Positions 25,081 through 36,700 are shown, counted from the stretch's first letter. The stretch: 48,846 nt of DNA from an uncultured Saprospiraceae bacterium (GCA_937924805.1 CALDTZ010000100.1:1-48846); one strand, 5' to 3'. Numbers and translations: made by a program. The notes: a model not told the origin generated them from the letters alone.

Positions 25081-25797
25081 TTAAAATGACTTATTATCTT
25101 TCCAAAAATTATATAAAATTGAATCAGGATTACGATTAAGCTCAATGCAAAAATCATTTAATTTGCCTAAATTAAATAAATCATTTTCAAAAACCTTTGA
25201 TTTTGCTTCAACAAATTCAGGAGAATCCCATGGACCAAAAAGTAATTTTTCTAATTTTTCGTCGTCAAAAAATATAAAAATCAAGCTAAACTTTGCAAAA
25301 TCACTTGAGGGTGTCAAATACCATTTCCCACCTTTTTTTTTCATTGATTTGACTGCAGGAACTTCTTCTTGAAGACCTTGTGCATTAATACCATATTTTA
25401 AAAATGCATACTGTGTTGTATCTTTCATTACTGTTACCTTATAAATAAGGTTAAAATAATTGCTTTCAACATCCATTTTTTTAATAAAATCAAAGTGATT
25501 TTCTCCTTTTTTTATACTTTCTAATTCCCCAAAGAGAAAATTATTGTCAAACCATTTTTGATTATTTGCAGAAATCAACGATGTCATTAATTCCTCTGGT
25601 GTATTTAATTTAGCCTTTCTTTCATTTTTATAACTTGCTTTAATTTTATATGGATTAGAATATCTGGCAAATGAAATATCAACAATTTCTTCCTTAAATG
25701 CATTCATTGTAATTCCATCATACATTTGGCCAAAACCTTGAGTACTAAAAATTAGCGTAAATAATAAAATGAAATACGTATTTTTTTTAAATTCCAT
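25081..25797 (-). CDS. Secreted hypothetical protein, 238 residues
   Basis: Signal peptide about residues 1-24 (YFILLFTLIFSTQGFGQ). The mature part carries YDGITMNAFKEEIVDISFAR, TPEELMTSLISANNQKWFDN, FNLIYKVTVMKDTTQYAFLK, KKGGKWYLTPSSDFAKFSLI and WDSPEFVEAKSKVFENDLF. The middle, with a helix followed by strands and a GGKWYL turn, is compatible with an NTF2-like fold, but this is a guess from pattern. The start lies inside the last codons of the preceding gene (11-base overlap), so the two are translationally coupled. Composition is strongly AT-rich, like both neighbours. Likely periplasmic; function unknown. Confidence 0.7.
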   Translation of the reverse strand: MEFKKNTYFILLFTLIFSTQGFGQMYDGITMNAFKEEIVDISFARYSNPYKIKASYKNERKAKLNTPEELMTSLISANNQKWFDNNFLFGELESIKKGENHFDFIKKMDVESNYFNLIYKVTVMKDTTQYAFLKYGINAQGLQEEVPAVKSMKKKGGKWYLTPSSDFAKFSLIFIFFDDEKLEKLLFGPWDSPEFVEAKSKVFENDLFNLGKLNDFCIELNRNPDSILYNFWKDNKSF

Positions 25798-26230
25798 ATT
25801 TTAATGCTTTTCTTATTATAAAAAGAAATAATATGATTAAAAACGGTCTAAAAATAGCTTTTAAATATCTTTTATTTGGGAAATATTTTTCTGATGGTAA
25901 AGCATAAATAGTTTTATCTATTTCTGCATTATGCCAGACGAAGCATGAATCACTATTCTGTTTTAAAAAATAATCTATGTGCCATCTTAAACTTAACTTC
26001 TCATTATTTTCAAAATCATTTGAAAAAAGAACAACTCCTTCGTTACCTTCTGAATAGCTCAAATATTTAAAACTATCAATTTTAACCGGCAGCTTAACAA
26101 AGTTTTCCTTTCCATTATAAATCCTTATATCACCAATTACTGTCGAAAAAGTAACTATGGTAAAAAATACTGATGCAATAATTAAAAATGAAACGATTAC
26201 AAATAGGGTTCCTAATATTTTTTTTAACAT
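25787..26230 (-). CDS. Small membrane protein with two terminal helices
   Basis: 147 residues. An N-terminal membrane helix (LGTLFVIVSFLIIASVFFTI) and a C-terminal one (IFRPFLIILFLFIIRKALKY) flank about 90 residues that should lie in the periplasm, containing RIYNGKENFVKLPVKIDSFK and GVVLFSNDFENNEKLSLRWH. The domain between the helices is beta-rich by eye. I recognise no family. The gene begins 9 bases after the stop of the 1810-residue protein and overlaps the next by 11 bases, so it belongs to the operon. A helix-domain-helix inner-membrane protein right after a large exported protein could be an assembly or protective partner; this is inference. Confidence 0.7.
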   Translation of the reverse strand: MLKKILGTLFVIVSFLIIASVFFTIVTFSTVIGDIRIYNGKENFVKLPVKIDSFKYLSYSEGNEGVVLFSNDFENNEKLSLRWHIDYFLKQNSDSCFVWHNAEIDKTIYALPSEKYFPNKRYLKAIFRPFLIILFLFIIRKALKYGI

Positions 26231-26239
26231 TATTATTTA

Positions 26240-29200
26240 TTAATCCAGTAAGGTCACAGCAGACGAAACTTCCCATGTTTCATTATAATTTATTAACGTC
26301 CATTCCCAACCTGCTTGTGGTACTTTCAATGCTATATTCGCTACAAACCCTACTGTTAAAGGTTTCAAAACTATACTTCCATTCCAATTTCCATATTCAT
26401 AAACAAATGCACCTTCTATTTTTGCTGTACCATCTCCAGCGACTAAAAAATTAAAATAGTCCTTAAATTTTTTAATTTCTGCTCTTGCCTCAAATTTTAT
26501 TTGTCCTGTAGCTTTAAATTTTGGTGCTAATGGTATATCAACAATTTCCACACTTGACCCAAATAAATTATAATGAATTCTATATAAATCAAGACCAACT
26601 GAGAAACTTGGTTTTATATAAGCACAAGCTTCAATAAATTTTTCTCCTTTCCATTTCAGATTATTCAAAGCTTTAATTGGTGGTGGTGCAAAACAAAATG
26701 GATTTGTTTCTTCAACTCCAATGCTACCTGCTGCAATCACTTTTTTCACCTCTCTGTATAATGGAGATACATCATCATCCTTATAATATCTCTCTAGTTT
26801 TGGCGAAAAAGGAGTTGTTTTAATTTTTAAAATTGGATTATTTACACCTGGTATATAATTTAACCATTGTTCAAGAAGAATGTTGAATGTCGTTAATTTA
26901 TCTTCAATCCATTGAAATTTTGATATAAACCCATACGTTGGACCAAATGTAAATGCCGAACTAGATTTTGATTCGTGTATAGTATTAATTTGTAGTGTTT
27001 TTGAAGTATTACAAAAAGCATTATTAATCTTCAATTTATGTTCTTTTGTACTACCTGGCAATGGCCAATCGGAATAATCGAAATCATATTCAAAAACATT
27101 ACTACCAGAAAACTGATTATTAGTAACATCTCCTTGAATTTGATTATCAATGGTCATTTGCCAAGTAATATTATCATTATTGAAAACAGAAGGCTTATCA
27201 TTATCTTTTGCAACTCCTTTGATCTTGTCGTTCTTCACTAGCCACAATACTTGATCGTTTTTAATATATCTTGCTTGACCATACTTTTTATCATAAACTG
27301 TAAAGTCATCAATAGAAATATACTTAGGGTTAACTCTTGATGTAAAAACATTGTTCCCACTAGCACTAATCGTTATATCAATGTATTCAAATTCATCAAA
27401 TTGATCTCCGTTCGAACATAATATCAATTTCATTGTAGACTTTTTAGGTCCCACGCTATTGTATTTGTCTGGACTTGACAAAGTAATTGATTGTCCATTT
27501 TCAGTTGTACCAACAAGTGTCCATTCCAAGTTGTCAGCACCAGCATAATTCAATAATTTAAATTCATGTTGTTGCTCCTCCAATAAGTTAATCGTATTAT
27601 TATTTTCATAATTCTGTTCATTATATGTCAATAGTAAAACTCCGGAACACTCATCTGCTTCTTTAATTGCAACAAATATTTCCGCTTCATCTGTCATCTT
27701 TTTCAGCTTTGTCACTTCTGTTACTGATCCAGCAGTTAATTTCAAGTCATTCGTTAATTTCGCTGATCTTTTTAATTTGTAATATGAATCTGAATCTGGT
27801 GAAGCACCCCCTTTTGAGTAATATAATGCTGATGGATCCGTGTCACAATTTTGAAATGGAGTACTGACATCTCCTGTCCATGAAAAATCATATGCATTTG
27901 GATCAACTTCAGGAATCTCTGGCGTATTAGCACATGGGTTAATGGAATTATATTTGAAAGCTACACCAACTCCAGCTTCTTCATTCACACAAATACTTTG
28001 GTCTACAGACTCTGTACTTATCTTATAGTTGTAATAAAACTTTCCCGACTCTCCAGTGTAAGTATAAAGAGGTGTTGAACATTCTTGCGAACTTGATTCC
28101 AATACCCCAATATCAAAGTTAAACTTATCGTTTTTTTGTATTTGTAGATTATCAAAATCACTATTTTCATTAATTTTCAAACTCAAACTTTGTATTCCTT
28201 CTAATTGCCCAGTTCCTTTCCCACTTGAAATCTCTGAATATTTTTTTGTACTTGAATTCCCATTTGCCAAACCCGTGACTTTAATACAATAATCTTTCCC
28301 ACTTCCAATATCATTCCAATGCAAGTTGACATCGCTCCAATTCCCTTGATTCACGTAAGACAAAGGATTATCATGGTTCGTTTCAAAAGATACGTGTACA
28401 TGTGTTAACTCAGCGTTATTCTCATCGCAATCACAACTACTAATCCCAGTTTGAACTGTTCCATTTAATTTTACTTCACAACTTGTTTTATTGATTTCAA
28501 CAATATTAACAGACCCATCTGAATTTTTAATTTCAGAAAAAACATTTACATTTTCAGCATTAAAATACCCTGTGAATGTACTTCCACTAAATCTAGCTCG
28601 ATACAAAACACCACTACGTTTAAATGACTGTAATGATCCCAATATAAATGGTTTCCCATCATCCACTTTACTAATAAAAGATATTGGTACATCAGTAACA
28701 TCATCTAATTTGATATCTTCATTATTTGGCGCTTTGAATCGTTTCAATATATTAATTTGATTCGCTTGAAAAGGAAGACATGCCACCTCAATTCCTAACT
28801 GACTATTTGCTCCTCCATCTTCATTCTGAAACCACGGTAATTCAATATCTGGGTTTTTCATTTTTTTCCACTGGTCGTACCATAATTCATTGCCTGCACC
28901 TATAGATCCTGCACCAGCATAATCCATTAGATTTTGTGAGGTGTATTGTGCAAATCCACTATAATCTTCCCAGGAGTGGTTTAATGTAAATCCACCATGA
29001 CAAAGCTCATGCGCAATCGTTCGTTCCCAATTGTCTGTGGAAACATCAACAAATCCTTTATTAATCCCTTTTGGCATAAATCCGGAATAGGTTCCTTCTA
29101 AGTTATTTACTAAGAAAATGTAAAATTCGATATCACTTGGAGCATTCGTTGCTGAAAAGGTATTTATAATTCGTTGTAGATCATCAGAAAATGCTTGACC

Positions 29201-31672
29201 AGCACCATTCGCAATACCCAACTCCCCATCAGGATCCGTATCTTCCACATTATTTAACGTTGTAATATTCAGGTTCATAACCCCTTCCTTCAGTGCATTC
29301 TGAACTATATCTGCTACCCCGCTTAATTGATCCGCTGTTACCGAATTATTAACTGGAACTAAGTGCACATTATAATTTGTCAAATAATCAGACCATAGGT
29401 TAAGTTTTCCCGCAGCACCTAATGGATGGATATAAGCAAAAACACTGGATACTCCCTCACCTTGACCAACTAATGAGACTTCAACCGTATTTTCTCCAGT
29501 AAATATATGGGGCAGAACAACTCCTTTTTCAGTTACTATTTTTAACGAATCTTTTGCTTCTTGATTAGGAAATGTAAAAGTACCATTGACTTTATCATTA
29601 CCTCCAATTGAGATTGATTTATAAGGAATCCTTCTACCATCTAAAAGTTCATATTCATCAACAATTTGTTGTTTTACCGCATCAAAACCATACCGTTGAT
29701 CTGGGTGTGCCGTAAATTCAAATGTATATCCTTCTAAAAATTCATCTGTATTTTGAAGATTAATAATAGGCATAACATACCCTCCGGAAGCTTGATACCC
29801 ATTCCCATTACTATCTGTCAAAATAACGGGTTGCTCAAATATGAGTGGATCATTTTGACCCTCTACAATCACCACTACTTGACCATTTTCATTAATGGTT
29901 ACACTTACTATAACGCCATCTATTTCTTGCTCGGGAATATCAAATTGATCATTACCAAAAAGAGCTGCTACAGCGTCTGCATCCATAATATTTGAACCCG
30001 TTGGATCAAATTTCGTAATGACATCACCTGTTACGACAAATGATTCATCATTAACAAAAACGCCATTAAAAGTTACTGCAATTCGAATTGAATTAAGCAT
30101 GGGCGCTGCGAAATACCCTTCACCCGTAAACGTTCCATTACTTCCACTCACCTGAGTTATTACGACTCTTGCATCACAAGCAATAATCGTATCTCCTACT
30201 GCTAATGCAGTCATCCCATCCATATTATCTGTTACAAGTTCTAATGGAGGCTGTCCGCAATAGTATTCTCGTGGTGGTGGTAGGCTTGGCATTTCAATAA
30301 TAAAAGGTTCACCTGGAACACTACTGAATTTACAGACGGTTTCTACATAAACATCATAAGTGAAACCATTTTTTAATCCTTCAATTAAAATCCATTCTTC
30401 GGTTGTTTCGGAAATAAACCAATCATTTTCTCCACTTACTCTCCAATAAACTCTATAGGAATTGAAGAAAGGTTCTTCAATCGTATTTCCTCCATTTCCA
30501 CCTCCAGTATCTGAATTAAGCTCGTTTCCGCGAACCGTTGAATTTTGAGTCGTCGCTGGCAAAGAATTATTAATTGTCGTTGGTGGCGTGGTTCCACCAC
30601 CTCCTCCTTCTCCTCCTAGTGCCATGTTATTGGCTGCGGTTGCGGTGGCCGTTGTTGTACTTGGAGTTGCTGGAGGTTCAAAATTTGTAACTGGTGGAAT
30701 CCCATCATTCCAATAAATATATTTATCATTTGATTGATCCACTACATAATTGCAATTGATAGGTGCTTCGCAAATTTCGTCCTCAGGATTTCCTTGATAT
30801 CCATAATAAAAAGGAACAATTTCTGAAGATCCATTATTTCTAAAAACATACGTTTGCAATCCATTTGGTCCATTTACCACATCACTTACGGTAACTCGAG
30901 CAAAATAATCTTGCGAAATCTGTAGTGCTATTGAATTGATATCCAAAAAAGCTGTAGTCATATCTGTTTTGATGCTCAATACTGGAAATGTACTTTGAAT
31001 GATTTGATCCATAGCCAATCCTTCAATAGATTCCCAAATCTCATAGGTATATTCAACAGGGAAAGTACCAAAATGTAATGGCTGCCACATCGCCAAAATG
31101 TCTTGTGGCGTTTGTGGTAATATATCACCCATTGGACTTATTAGTTCCGGTGGATCATAAATTTCGATGAACATAACCGAACACCCTGTATTTGATACTT
31201 GATTATTATTAGACAGCTCATAAGCCGTAAAGCAAATTTCATACGTGCCTTCAGGAATAAAGCCATCACTACTGAAAAAAGTTTCTAAGTTTAATCCTTC
31301 AAGTACGGCTGGATTAAAAAATGGCGTTAAATCCTGATTCGTAAGTATTAATGGCTGACCCGGTAAAAGTGTAAATATGGCAGGATATGCACTCCCTGCT
31401 GAGGAAAAAGAAAAGTTCTCTCCGACCATTTCAATATGTAATCCTATTTGCAATTCACTTTGCGTTAAATCATTTAACACTAATTGCAATTGAATTTCAT
31501 TCGTACTCGTCATCATCCCATTCGGCTGAGTAAACGTATGTAGACTAGGACTATGCGGTGGTGGTGTATTGAGTACCGATGAACAAGGAAATATTTGGGC
31601 CTCGACTTTCACAATCGCAAAACAAAAAACGAATAAAATAAGGCAAATATTTATGAATTTATTTTTTATCAT
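26240..31672 (-). CDS. TANFOR-domain secreted protein with FnIII and HExxH metallopeptidase-like domain, 1810 residues
   Basis: Signal peptide about 1-25 (ICLILFVFCFAIVKVEAQ). Residues 28-200 match the TANFOR module: CSSVLNTPPPHSPSLHTF, IEMVGENFSFSSAG, GTYEICFTAYEL and PPELISPMG. A Thr/Ala/Gly/Pro linker spans about 331-375, and an FnIII domain about 385-455. A metallopeptidase-like domain shows HELCHGGFTLNHSW (H888, E889, H892, H899) and a Met-turn-like NLMDY (M916). The following 700 residues are beta-rich with many paired cysteines, and the last 200 have no pattern I know. No T9SS C-terminal domain is visible, so export beyond the periplasm needs a partner or another route. Its ATG overlaps the preceding FnIII gene by 4 bases. 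Substrate unknown. Confidence 0.82.
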   Translation of the reverse strand: MIKNKFINICLILFVFCFAIVKVEAQIFPCSSVLNTPPPHSPSLHTFTQPNGMMTSTNEIQLQLVLNDLTQSELQIGLHIEMVGENFSFSSAGSAYPAIFTLLPGQPLILTNQDLTPFFNPAVLEGLNLETFFSSDGFIPEGTYEICFTAYELSNNNQVSNTGCSVMFIEIYDPPELISPMGDILPQTPQDILAMWQPLHFGTFPVEYTYEIWESIEGLAMDQIIQSTFPVLSIKTDMTTAFLDINSIALQISQDYFARVTVSDVVNGPNGLQTYVFRNNGSSEIVPFYYGYQGNPEDEICEAPINCNYVVDQSNDKYIYWNDGIPPVTNFEPPATPSTTTATATAANNMALGGEGGGGGTTPPTTINNSLPATTQNSTVRGNELNSDTGGGNGGNTIEEPFFNSYRVYWRVSGENDWFISETTEEWILIEGLKNGFTYDVYVETVCKFSSVPGEPFIIEMPSLPPPREYYCGQPPLELVTDNMDGMTALAVGDTIIACDARVVITQVSGSNGTFTGEGYFAAPMLNSIRIAVTFNGVFVNDESFVVTGDVITKFDPTGSNIMDADAVAALFGNDQFDIPEQEIDGVIVSVTINENGQVVVIVEGQNDPLIFEQPVILTDSNGNGYQASGGYVMPIINLQNTDEFLEGYTFEFTAHPDQRYGFDAVKQQIVDEYELLDGRRIPYKSISIGGNDKVNGTFTFPNQEAKDSLKIVTEKGVVLPHIFTGENTVEVSLVGQGEGVSSVFAYIHPLGAAGKLNLWSDYLTNYNVHLVPVNNSVTADQLSGVADIVQNALKEGVMNLNITTLNNVEDTDPDGELGIANGAGQAFSDDLQRIINTFSATNAPSDIEFYIFLVNNLEGTYSGFMPKGINKGFVDVSTDNWERTIAHELCHGGFTLNHSWEDYSGFAQYTSQNLMDYAGAGSIGAGNELWYDQWKKMKNPDIELPWFQNEDGGANSQLGIEVACLPFQANQINILKRFKAPNNEDIKLDDVTDVPISFISKVDDGKPFILGSLQSFKRSGVLYRARFSGSTFTGYFNAENVNVFSEIKNSDGSVNIVEINKTSCEVKLNGTVQTGISSCDCDENNAELTHVHVSFETNHDNPLSYVNQGNWSDVNLHWNDIGSGKDYCIKVTGLANGNSSTKKYSEISSGKGTGQLEGIQSLSLKINENSDFDNLQIQKNDKFNFDIGVLESSSQECSTPLYTYTGESGKFYYNYKISTESVDQSICVNEEAGVGVAFKYNSINPCANTPEIPEVDPNAYDFSWTGDVSTPFQNCDTDPSALYYSKGGASPDSDSYYKLKRSAKLTNDLKLTAGSVTEVTKLKKMTDEAEIFVAIKEADECSGVLLLTYNEQNYENNNTINLLEEQQHEFKLLNYAGADNLEWTLVGTTENGQSITLSSPDKYNSVGPKKSTMKLILCSNGDQFDEFEYIDITISASGNNVFTSRVNPKYISIDDFTVYDKKYGQARYIKNDQVLWLVKNDKIKGVAKDNDKPSVFNNDNITWQMTIDNQIQGDVTNNQFSGSNVFEYDFDYSDWPLPGSTKEHKLKINNAFCNTSKTLQINTIHESKSSSAFTFGPTYGFISKFQWIEDKLTTFNILLEQWLNYIPGVNNPILKIKTTPFSPKLERYYKDDDVSPLYREVKKVIAAGSIGVEETNPFCFAPPPIKALNNLKWKGEKFIEACAYIKPSFSVGLDLYRIHYNLFGSSVEIVDIPLAPKFKATGQIKFEARAEIKKFKDYFNFLVAGDGTAKIEGAFVYEYGNWNGSIVLKPLTVGFVANIALKVPQAGWEWTLINYNETWEVSSAVTLLD

Positions 31673-33681
31673 TTTGCAAGTTTTGTAATTGAATAATTCG
31701 TGCTTCTACCATCATGAAAATAGACTTGGATAAAATAAGATTGATCTTCTTTAGGATTATCAAGTTTGTGTTCATATATTTTTCTTGGGGCACTAATTTT
31801 TCTAAGAAGTCTAGGTTTTTCTTCGTTTATAATATTATAAATCCAGATTTCGAACACCTCTTCCATTGGATAATTCCAAGCAATAATATTTATCTTTTTG
31901 TTTTTAACAATATCAAAGTTATTAATTGGAAAATCTCTATATGATTTAATCGCCTTACCAGTAATTGGATCACTCGGTATAGATTCATTTCCACTATCAT
32001 CTGTTGCTGTTAAAATATAAGCGTATTTCACTTGTTCTCTGAGAGTAGAATCAATATATATCGTCTCTAAGTTGTTAATATTCCACTTTTTTAACAAGCG
32101 CCATCCAAGGTTCGATTTTAGCTCTTTTCTATATAACTGTTGAGTAACGACATCATCACTACTGCTAGGATTCCATTGGAGTGCGACCCTTCCTTCTAAG
32201 TTTGTTGACGCAATAAAATTGGGTTCAACTGGTGGTAGAATGTCTGGCTTCTTGATCGCTAGAATCTCAGAATAATCGGATCTATTATTCCTACTATCAA
32301 CCGCAATTATTTTATAATAAGTAAACTTTTTTTGTGTAATAAGATAGAGGGTATCGGCATACTCCGAATTCTTCACATACTGTTCATGATCTAGTAAAAA
32401 TTCGTGCAAAGTATCATGACTATAAAATACTTTGTACCCAATAAAATCATCTTCTGTATTTTTGTCCCAAGTAATTTGGACAATTCCACTTGAATCAATG
32501 GTTCCTTCTAAATTAGTCGGAATCGCAGGAGGTATTGTATCAATGGACATAATCATTTTTGGAAAAGAACTTGTTTCCTTTCCATTTTTATCAACAGCTG
32601 CTATCCTCCAATATGTGGCATTATAGAGAATATCTCTGGTTAATTCTCGAGTTTCTGGACTAATACCTATAGAATCTTGAATATAGGGTCCCTCCCAATT
32701 AGGAGCTGCATATAAGCGAAACTCTTTGACCTTGGGATAAAATTTTTCAAGCATTGACCATTCAATAACACAAGTATTATTACTTTTTTGGGTCACTTCA
32801 TCAATAAGGGGACTAAACGCAATTCCTTCATCAGCTGATCCAGAAACTTGAGTATAATAACTCGTGACATCTCCAAAGTGATTATGACCGTATAATCTAA
32901 AAAAATGTTCTTCATCATTCTTTTCCAAAATGATTTCCCTATCGTAATTGAAGAATAATTCATTTTGTGAAGTATCTAACAAATTTACCATGACATTAGT
33001 ATCTATAGTATAATATAAAACATCATCTAGTGACATTTTTACGGTCCATCCATAGAAATCATTTTTAAAATCTTTTGTGTTCCATTTTAAATTAGCTCGT
33101 CGATTACTCCAGTCTGATTTTAATTCTGGAAGCTCCGGTTTTTTAAACGTTGTTGTATTAAACTTATATTCGACAGGTGCAAAAGAATTGGTCGCTGACT
33201 TTAATTTATAGGTATAATCAACGCCTTGTTTAATCTCATTATCGTAATAACCCAACCCTGCATATAAAGTCAGTTCGTAATCACTATGCTGTAAATAGTT
33301 TGAAATCTCATACCTTGATTCAAGTATATCCAGCGGTGTATATTTATCTTCAGGATAACTGTCTTTTATCAAGTCTTTATCAACTAGATGAAAATGAATG
33401 GCTTGTGAGATCATAAACAAATAATAGTCATCATCGCTGGTTTCTTCTCGAATCAAATTGGGTCCAGGCAAAATAACATCGGAAGTATATACCAATCGAT
33501 TTGCTTCATATTTTTCAATGATATACCCTTTTGTCAAATGGTCTTCCCAAACCCTAACATCTGTTGGGTTCCATCTTAGCTTAATCACCCCATCATCATA
33601 CGTATGATAAAGAGTAACGTCTTGACCATTAACATTAAAGATCGACCAGATACAAATTAAAATTACTGCACTAAATTTCAT
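31669..33681 (-). CDS. Secreted fibronectin type III repeat protein
   Basis: I start at the ATG at 33681 (670 residues), 19 bases after the upstream stop. The open frame extends to 33717, but the internal ATG puts a signal peptide (FSAVILICIWSIFNVNGQ) first and has a purine-rich stretch ahead. Several FnIII-type units are visible by their strands: ITLRW-like KLRWNPTDVRVWEDHLTKG, PAIPTNLEGTIDSSGIVQIT, DDFIGYKVFYSHDTLHEF, PPVEPNFIASTNLEGRVAL and YAYILTATDDSGNESIPSDP. FnIII arrays act as spacers or protein-binding scaffolds outside the cell. No sorting domain at the C-terminus. The stop overlaps the next start (ATGA). It probably binds the two giant neighbours, inferred only from coupling. Confidence 0.82.
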   Translation of the reverse strand: MKFSAVILICIWSIFNVNGQDVTLYHTYDDGVIKLRWNPTDVRVWEDHLTKGYIIEKYEANRLVYTSDVILPGPNLIREETSDDDYYLFMISQAIHFHLVDKDLIKDSYPEDKYTPLDILESRYEISNYLQHSDYELTLYAGLGYYDNEIKQGVDYTYKLKSATNSFAPVEYKFNTTTFKKPELPELKSDWSNRRANLKWNTKDFKNDFYGWTVKMSLDDVLYYTIDTNVMVNLLDTSQNELFFNYDREIILEKNDEEHFFRLYGHNHFGDVTSYYTQVSGSADEGIAFSPLIDEVTQKSNNTCVIEWSMLEKFYPKVKEFRLYAAPNWEGPYIQDSIGISPETRELTRDILYNATYWRIAAVDKNGKETSSFPKMIMSIDTIPPAIPTNLEGTIDSSGIVQITWDKNTEDDFIGYKVFYSHDTLHEFLLDHEQYVKNSEYADTLYLITQKKFTYYKIIAVDSRNNRSDYSEILAIKKPDILPPVEPNFIASTNLEGRVALQWNPSSSDDVVTQQLYRKELKSNLGWRLLKKWNINNLETIYIDSTLREQVKYAYILTATDDSGNESIPSDPITGKAIKSYRDFPINNFDIVKNKKINIIAWNYPMEEVFEIWIYNIINEEKPRLLRKISAPRKIYEHKLDNPKEDQSYFIQVYFHDGRSTNYSITKLAK

Positions 33682-33700
33682 GCTCACTTTTCTCTTTTTT

Positions 33701-36700
33701 TTAATAAACAGTACCACACTCCGTACCTAGTTTAGCTTTCCCTTCAAATTGAAAACCTAGCAATTCTAATTTTACAATTGCCCTGAAATACGCAGGTTTA
33801 GGTAAATCCCCATCAAGCAAAAATCCAGCTTTACAGGATGGGATTCCGATGCATTGACCCAAAAAGGAACCTCTTCCTCCAGTGATCTGCATATAAAACC
33901 ATAATCGACCACCTGCTCTCCAACCTCTCAATCCATGTGGAGAATGTCCAGAAAGCCCGCATTGTGTAGATTTTGCATACTTTAACAATGAAATATCCAT
34001 TCCGCCACCTCCATTAAAATCAACATACTTATCTTTTTTACATCCTATTAAACAGCTACGGCATTCACCTTTTTTTGATGTCGTATTGAAGAAAGCATAA
34101 GCACCGAAAGCAAACCCGGTACCTTGAGCCGGAGATCGGCCTCCTGTTTCTAAAATATCTCTATTATTCGAGTTTTGAGAAATCCCAAAAAAGCTTGCTG
34201 CTTGAGGATGTACTGGTGGCGGACCTGGTATATCATTACCAGTCATCAGATAAACACCGGCTTCAATATTAAATGTTTCACAATTAATTGTTGCACTAAG
34301 TGGCGGAATCGTGACACCACTATAATTAACTATTGAATTATCAGTATAGCCACCAATGTATAAATGCCATTTGTTTGTCACATTTGAAGCATACAAATCT
34401 ATCATTCCTTGACCACTAATTTTTCCTTCAGCAGCTGATAAAGAAGCCGCAAATGAACCATGTAGTGTAAATCCATTCGAAAAGTCAAGATTTAACATAA
34501 CTGCCGCCTTAATTACATCCATTTCTGGTTCTTCAGACTCTTGCTTATCCTTAAGTTTTGCTGCATCGGTTGGCATGGCCACTTTATCCATTCGATCTTC
34601 TAAGCCAGGAAACATGCTTTCTTGTACAAATTGACCTTTACCATAAAAGTAAATTTGGTTGAGTACAAAGTTGTTTGAAAATTCAAGTTCTAATGTGGCT
34701 AATCCTGTAAAAGCTCCGGAAGCATTCGTGAGTCCTATGGACGCTTTGACACCAAGAGCTACATCCTTATTTGGCAGATAGGTAATACCAGAACTGGGAT
34801 TATTTAAATCTCCCATCATATCAGATAAATTAAATTCTGCCAATTCCATTCTTGATCTTACACCACCCCCAAATCCATTCGCAAATAAAACTCCCGGGAC
34901 CAATGGTACTTTGATACTCGTTGAGGATACAAATGCATCGAAGCTCCAATAACGCATTTCTTCAGCATCAATTATTTTCTTCCCCCATATCCAATTAGCC
35001 GCTAACGTGAATTTAAATCCATTCCCATCCTTAATGATACCGCCACTCAGACTTCCTTTAAAACCACTTCCATAAACTGGATCTCCACTAAATACTTCAA
35101 TACTACCATTGATCCTTACATGATCACCTATCGAAATATCAATTTGGAGTGCATCTACTGTGATCCCATCGTATTCCCATTTATGTGAATCTGCATCTTC
35201 ATTCATTTTAGCTTTTATGGCAAATTTCCCACCTGTACCTGAACCTCCGTCATCAGGGCTCATGATATCAGCACTAAATGAAAAAGCTAATTTTATATTT
35301 TCATCATCTACTTTTTGAAGAGAAGCAGAATTAATTTGTAAAAAACTATTATTTAACAATGCACCAAACTCTAAAGTGACACTACCGCCATCTGCTAAAC
35401 CGATATAAGGCTTAGTCGTTTGAACTAATAATTTTTCAACTTTTGCAGAAGCTACATCTACAACCTTATCATTATGTGTAGCATTAATGTCGATCTTAGC
35501 TGTAATACTTGCACTTGGATAAAACTTATTTTCAATTACATCAACATGTATTTTTGTTGTAGGATATAAGATTACCTTCGATGTTTGTAATAATGGAAAT
35601 TCGAGATCATCCATGAGTACAATACCAAAATTGTAAATATCTTCTTGTAAATCTGCCCCACCATAATATTGAAATGGCTTCGTTTCTTTTGCAATAGGAA
35701 TTCCTATTCTGCCATCAAATGTGAATTTTACAATATCATTATAAAATACATCAACATATAATCCATCTAAAGAAAATTTCCATTTTGCATTCATTTTTCC
35801 AGAGTCATATGGAATGGCATCTTCAATATAAAATTTACCGGTAACTCCTGCCGATTCTATGTACAAATCTTTAGCACCCACTTTTGTAGTTGTACTACTA
35901 TTTTTAAAAGCTGATGGCATAACGATTTCTACATTTTTAAAGAAAACTCCTCTCCATAATGTAGGACTCGGTCCAGGTGGAGGTGGCCCAGTAGATCCTC
36001 CACCACCGCCATCTGATACAGGACCGTCTGCAACCGCTGCTTGTTGAGCCATAACGACATATCCAGAACCGCTATTAAAATACACTGGTTCAGGAGGTGG
36101 AGCTGGTGGATTTACAAATCCTGCTGCATTTTTAGTATCACTTAAATCAATAACAGCCCCTTGAACTAAAAAAGCAGTTTTTGTATTTTTTGTTAATGTA
36201 AAGTGAGGAATATTAATATCGACGACCATATCATCCCAATCAACGATCGTTACGCCAATTTCTGCTTTTACTCGACTATCACCTGGCTTTACTACACCTT
36301 CCCCATCGGTAGGTAATAGCCATTCTCTAGTAATCAATAAATCTGCATCTACTCGCATTTCTACAAACCCATCACAATCAACCGTAACATAAGTTCCTAA
36401 ATGATTGCCATTTGTTTCATCCCTCAAAAACTTTTTAAGTACAACCGCTATTTTACGTGATCCCCTAGTCATTGGGAAATCGGCAAATAATCCTAAGGTT
36501 GCATCACCTACGATTCCACCATCTCTCGTAAATTTTAAATTATCGGTACCAAACCATAATACTCGATCATTAGAAAGTTCTGCTTTTAAATAAGCAGTAC
36601 ACTCCATATAAGTTGGGTGAATAATAACTTGGGATATTGCTAAAGTAAAGGTATTATTTCCAATCTTTTTGCGGATTCCAACTGGTAATTCTACTAATTC

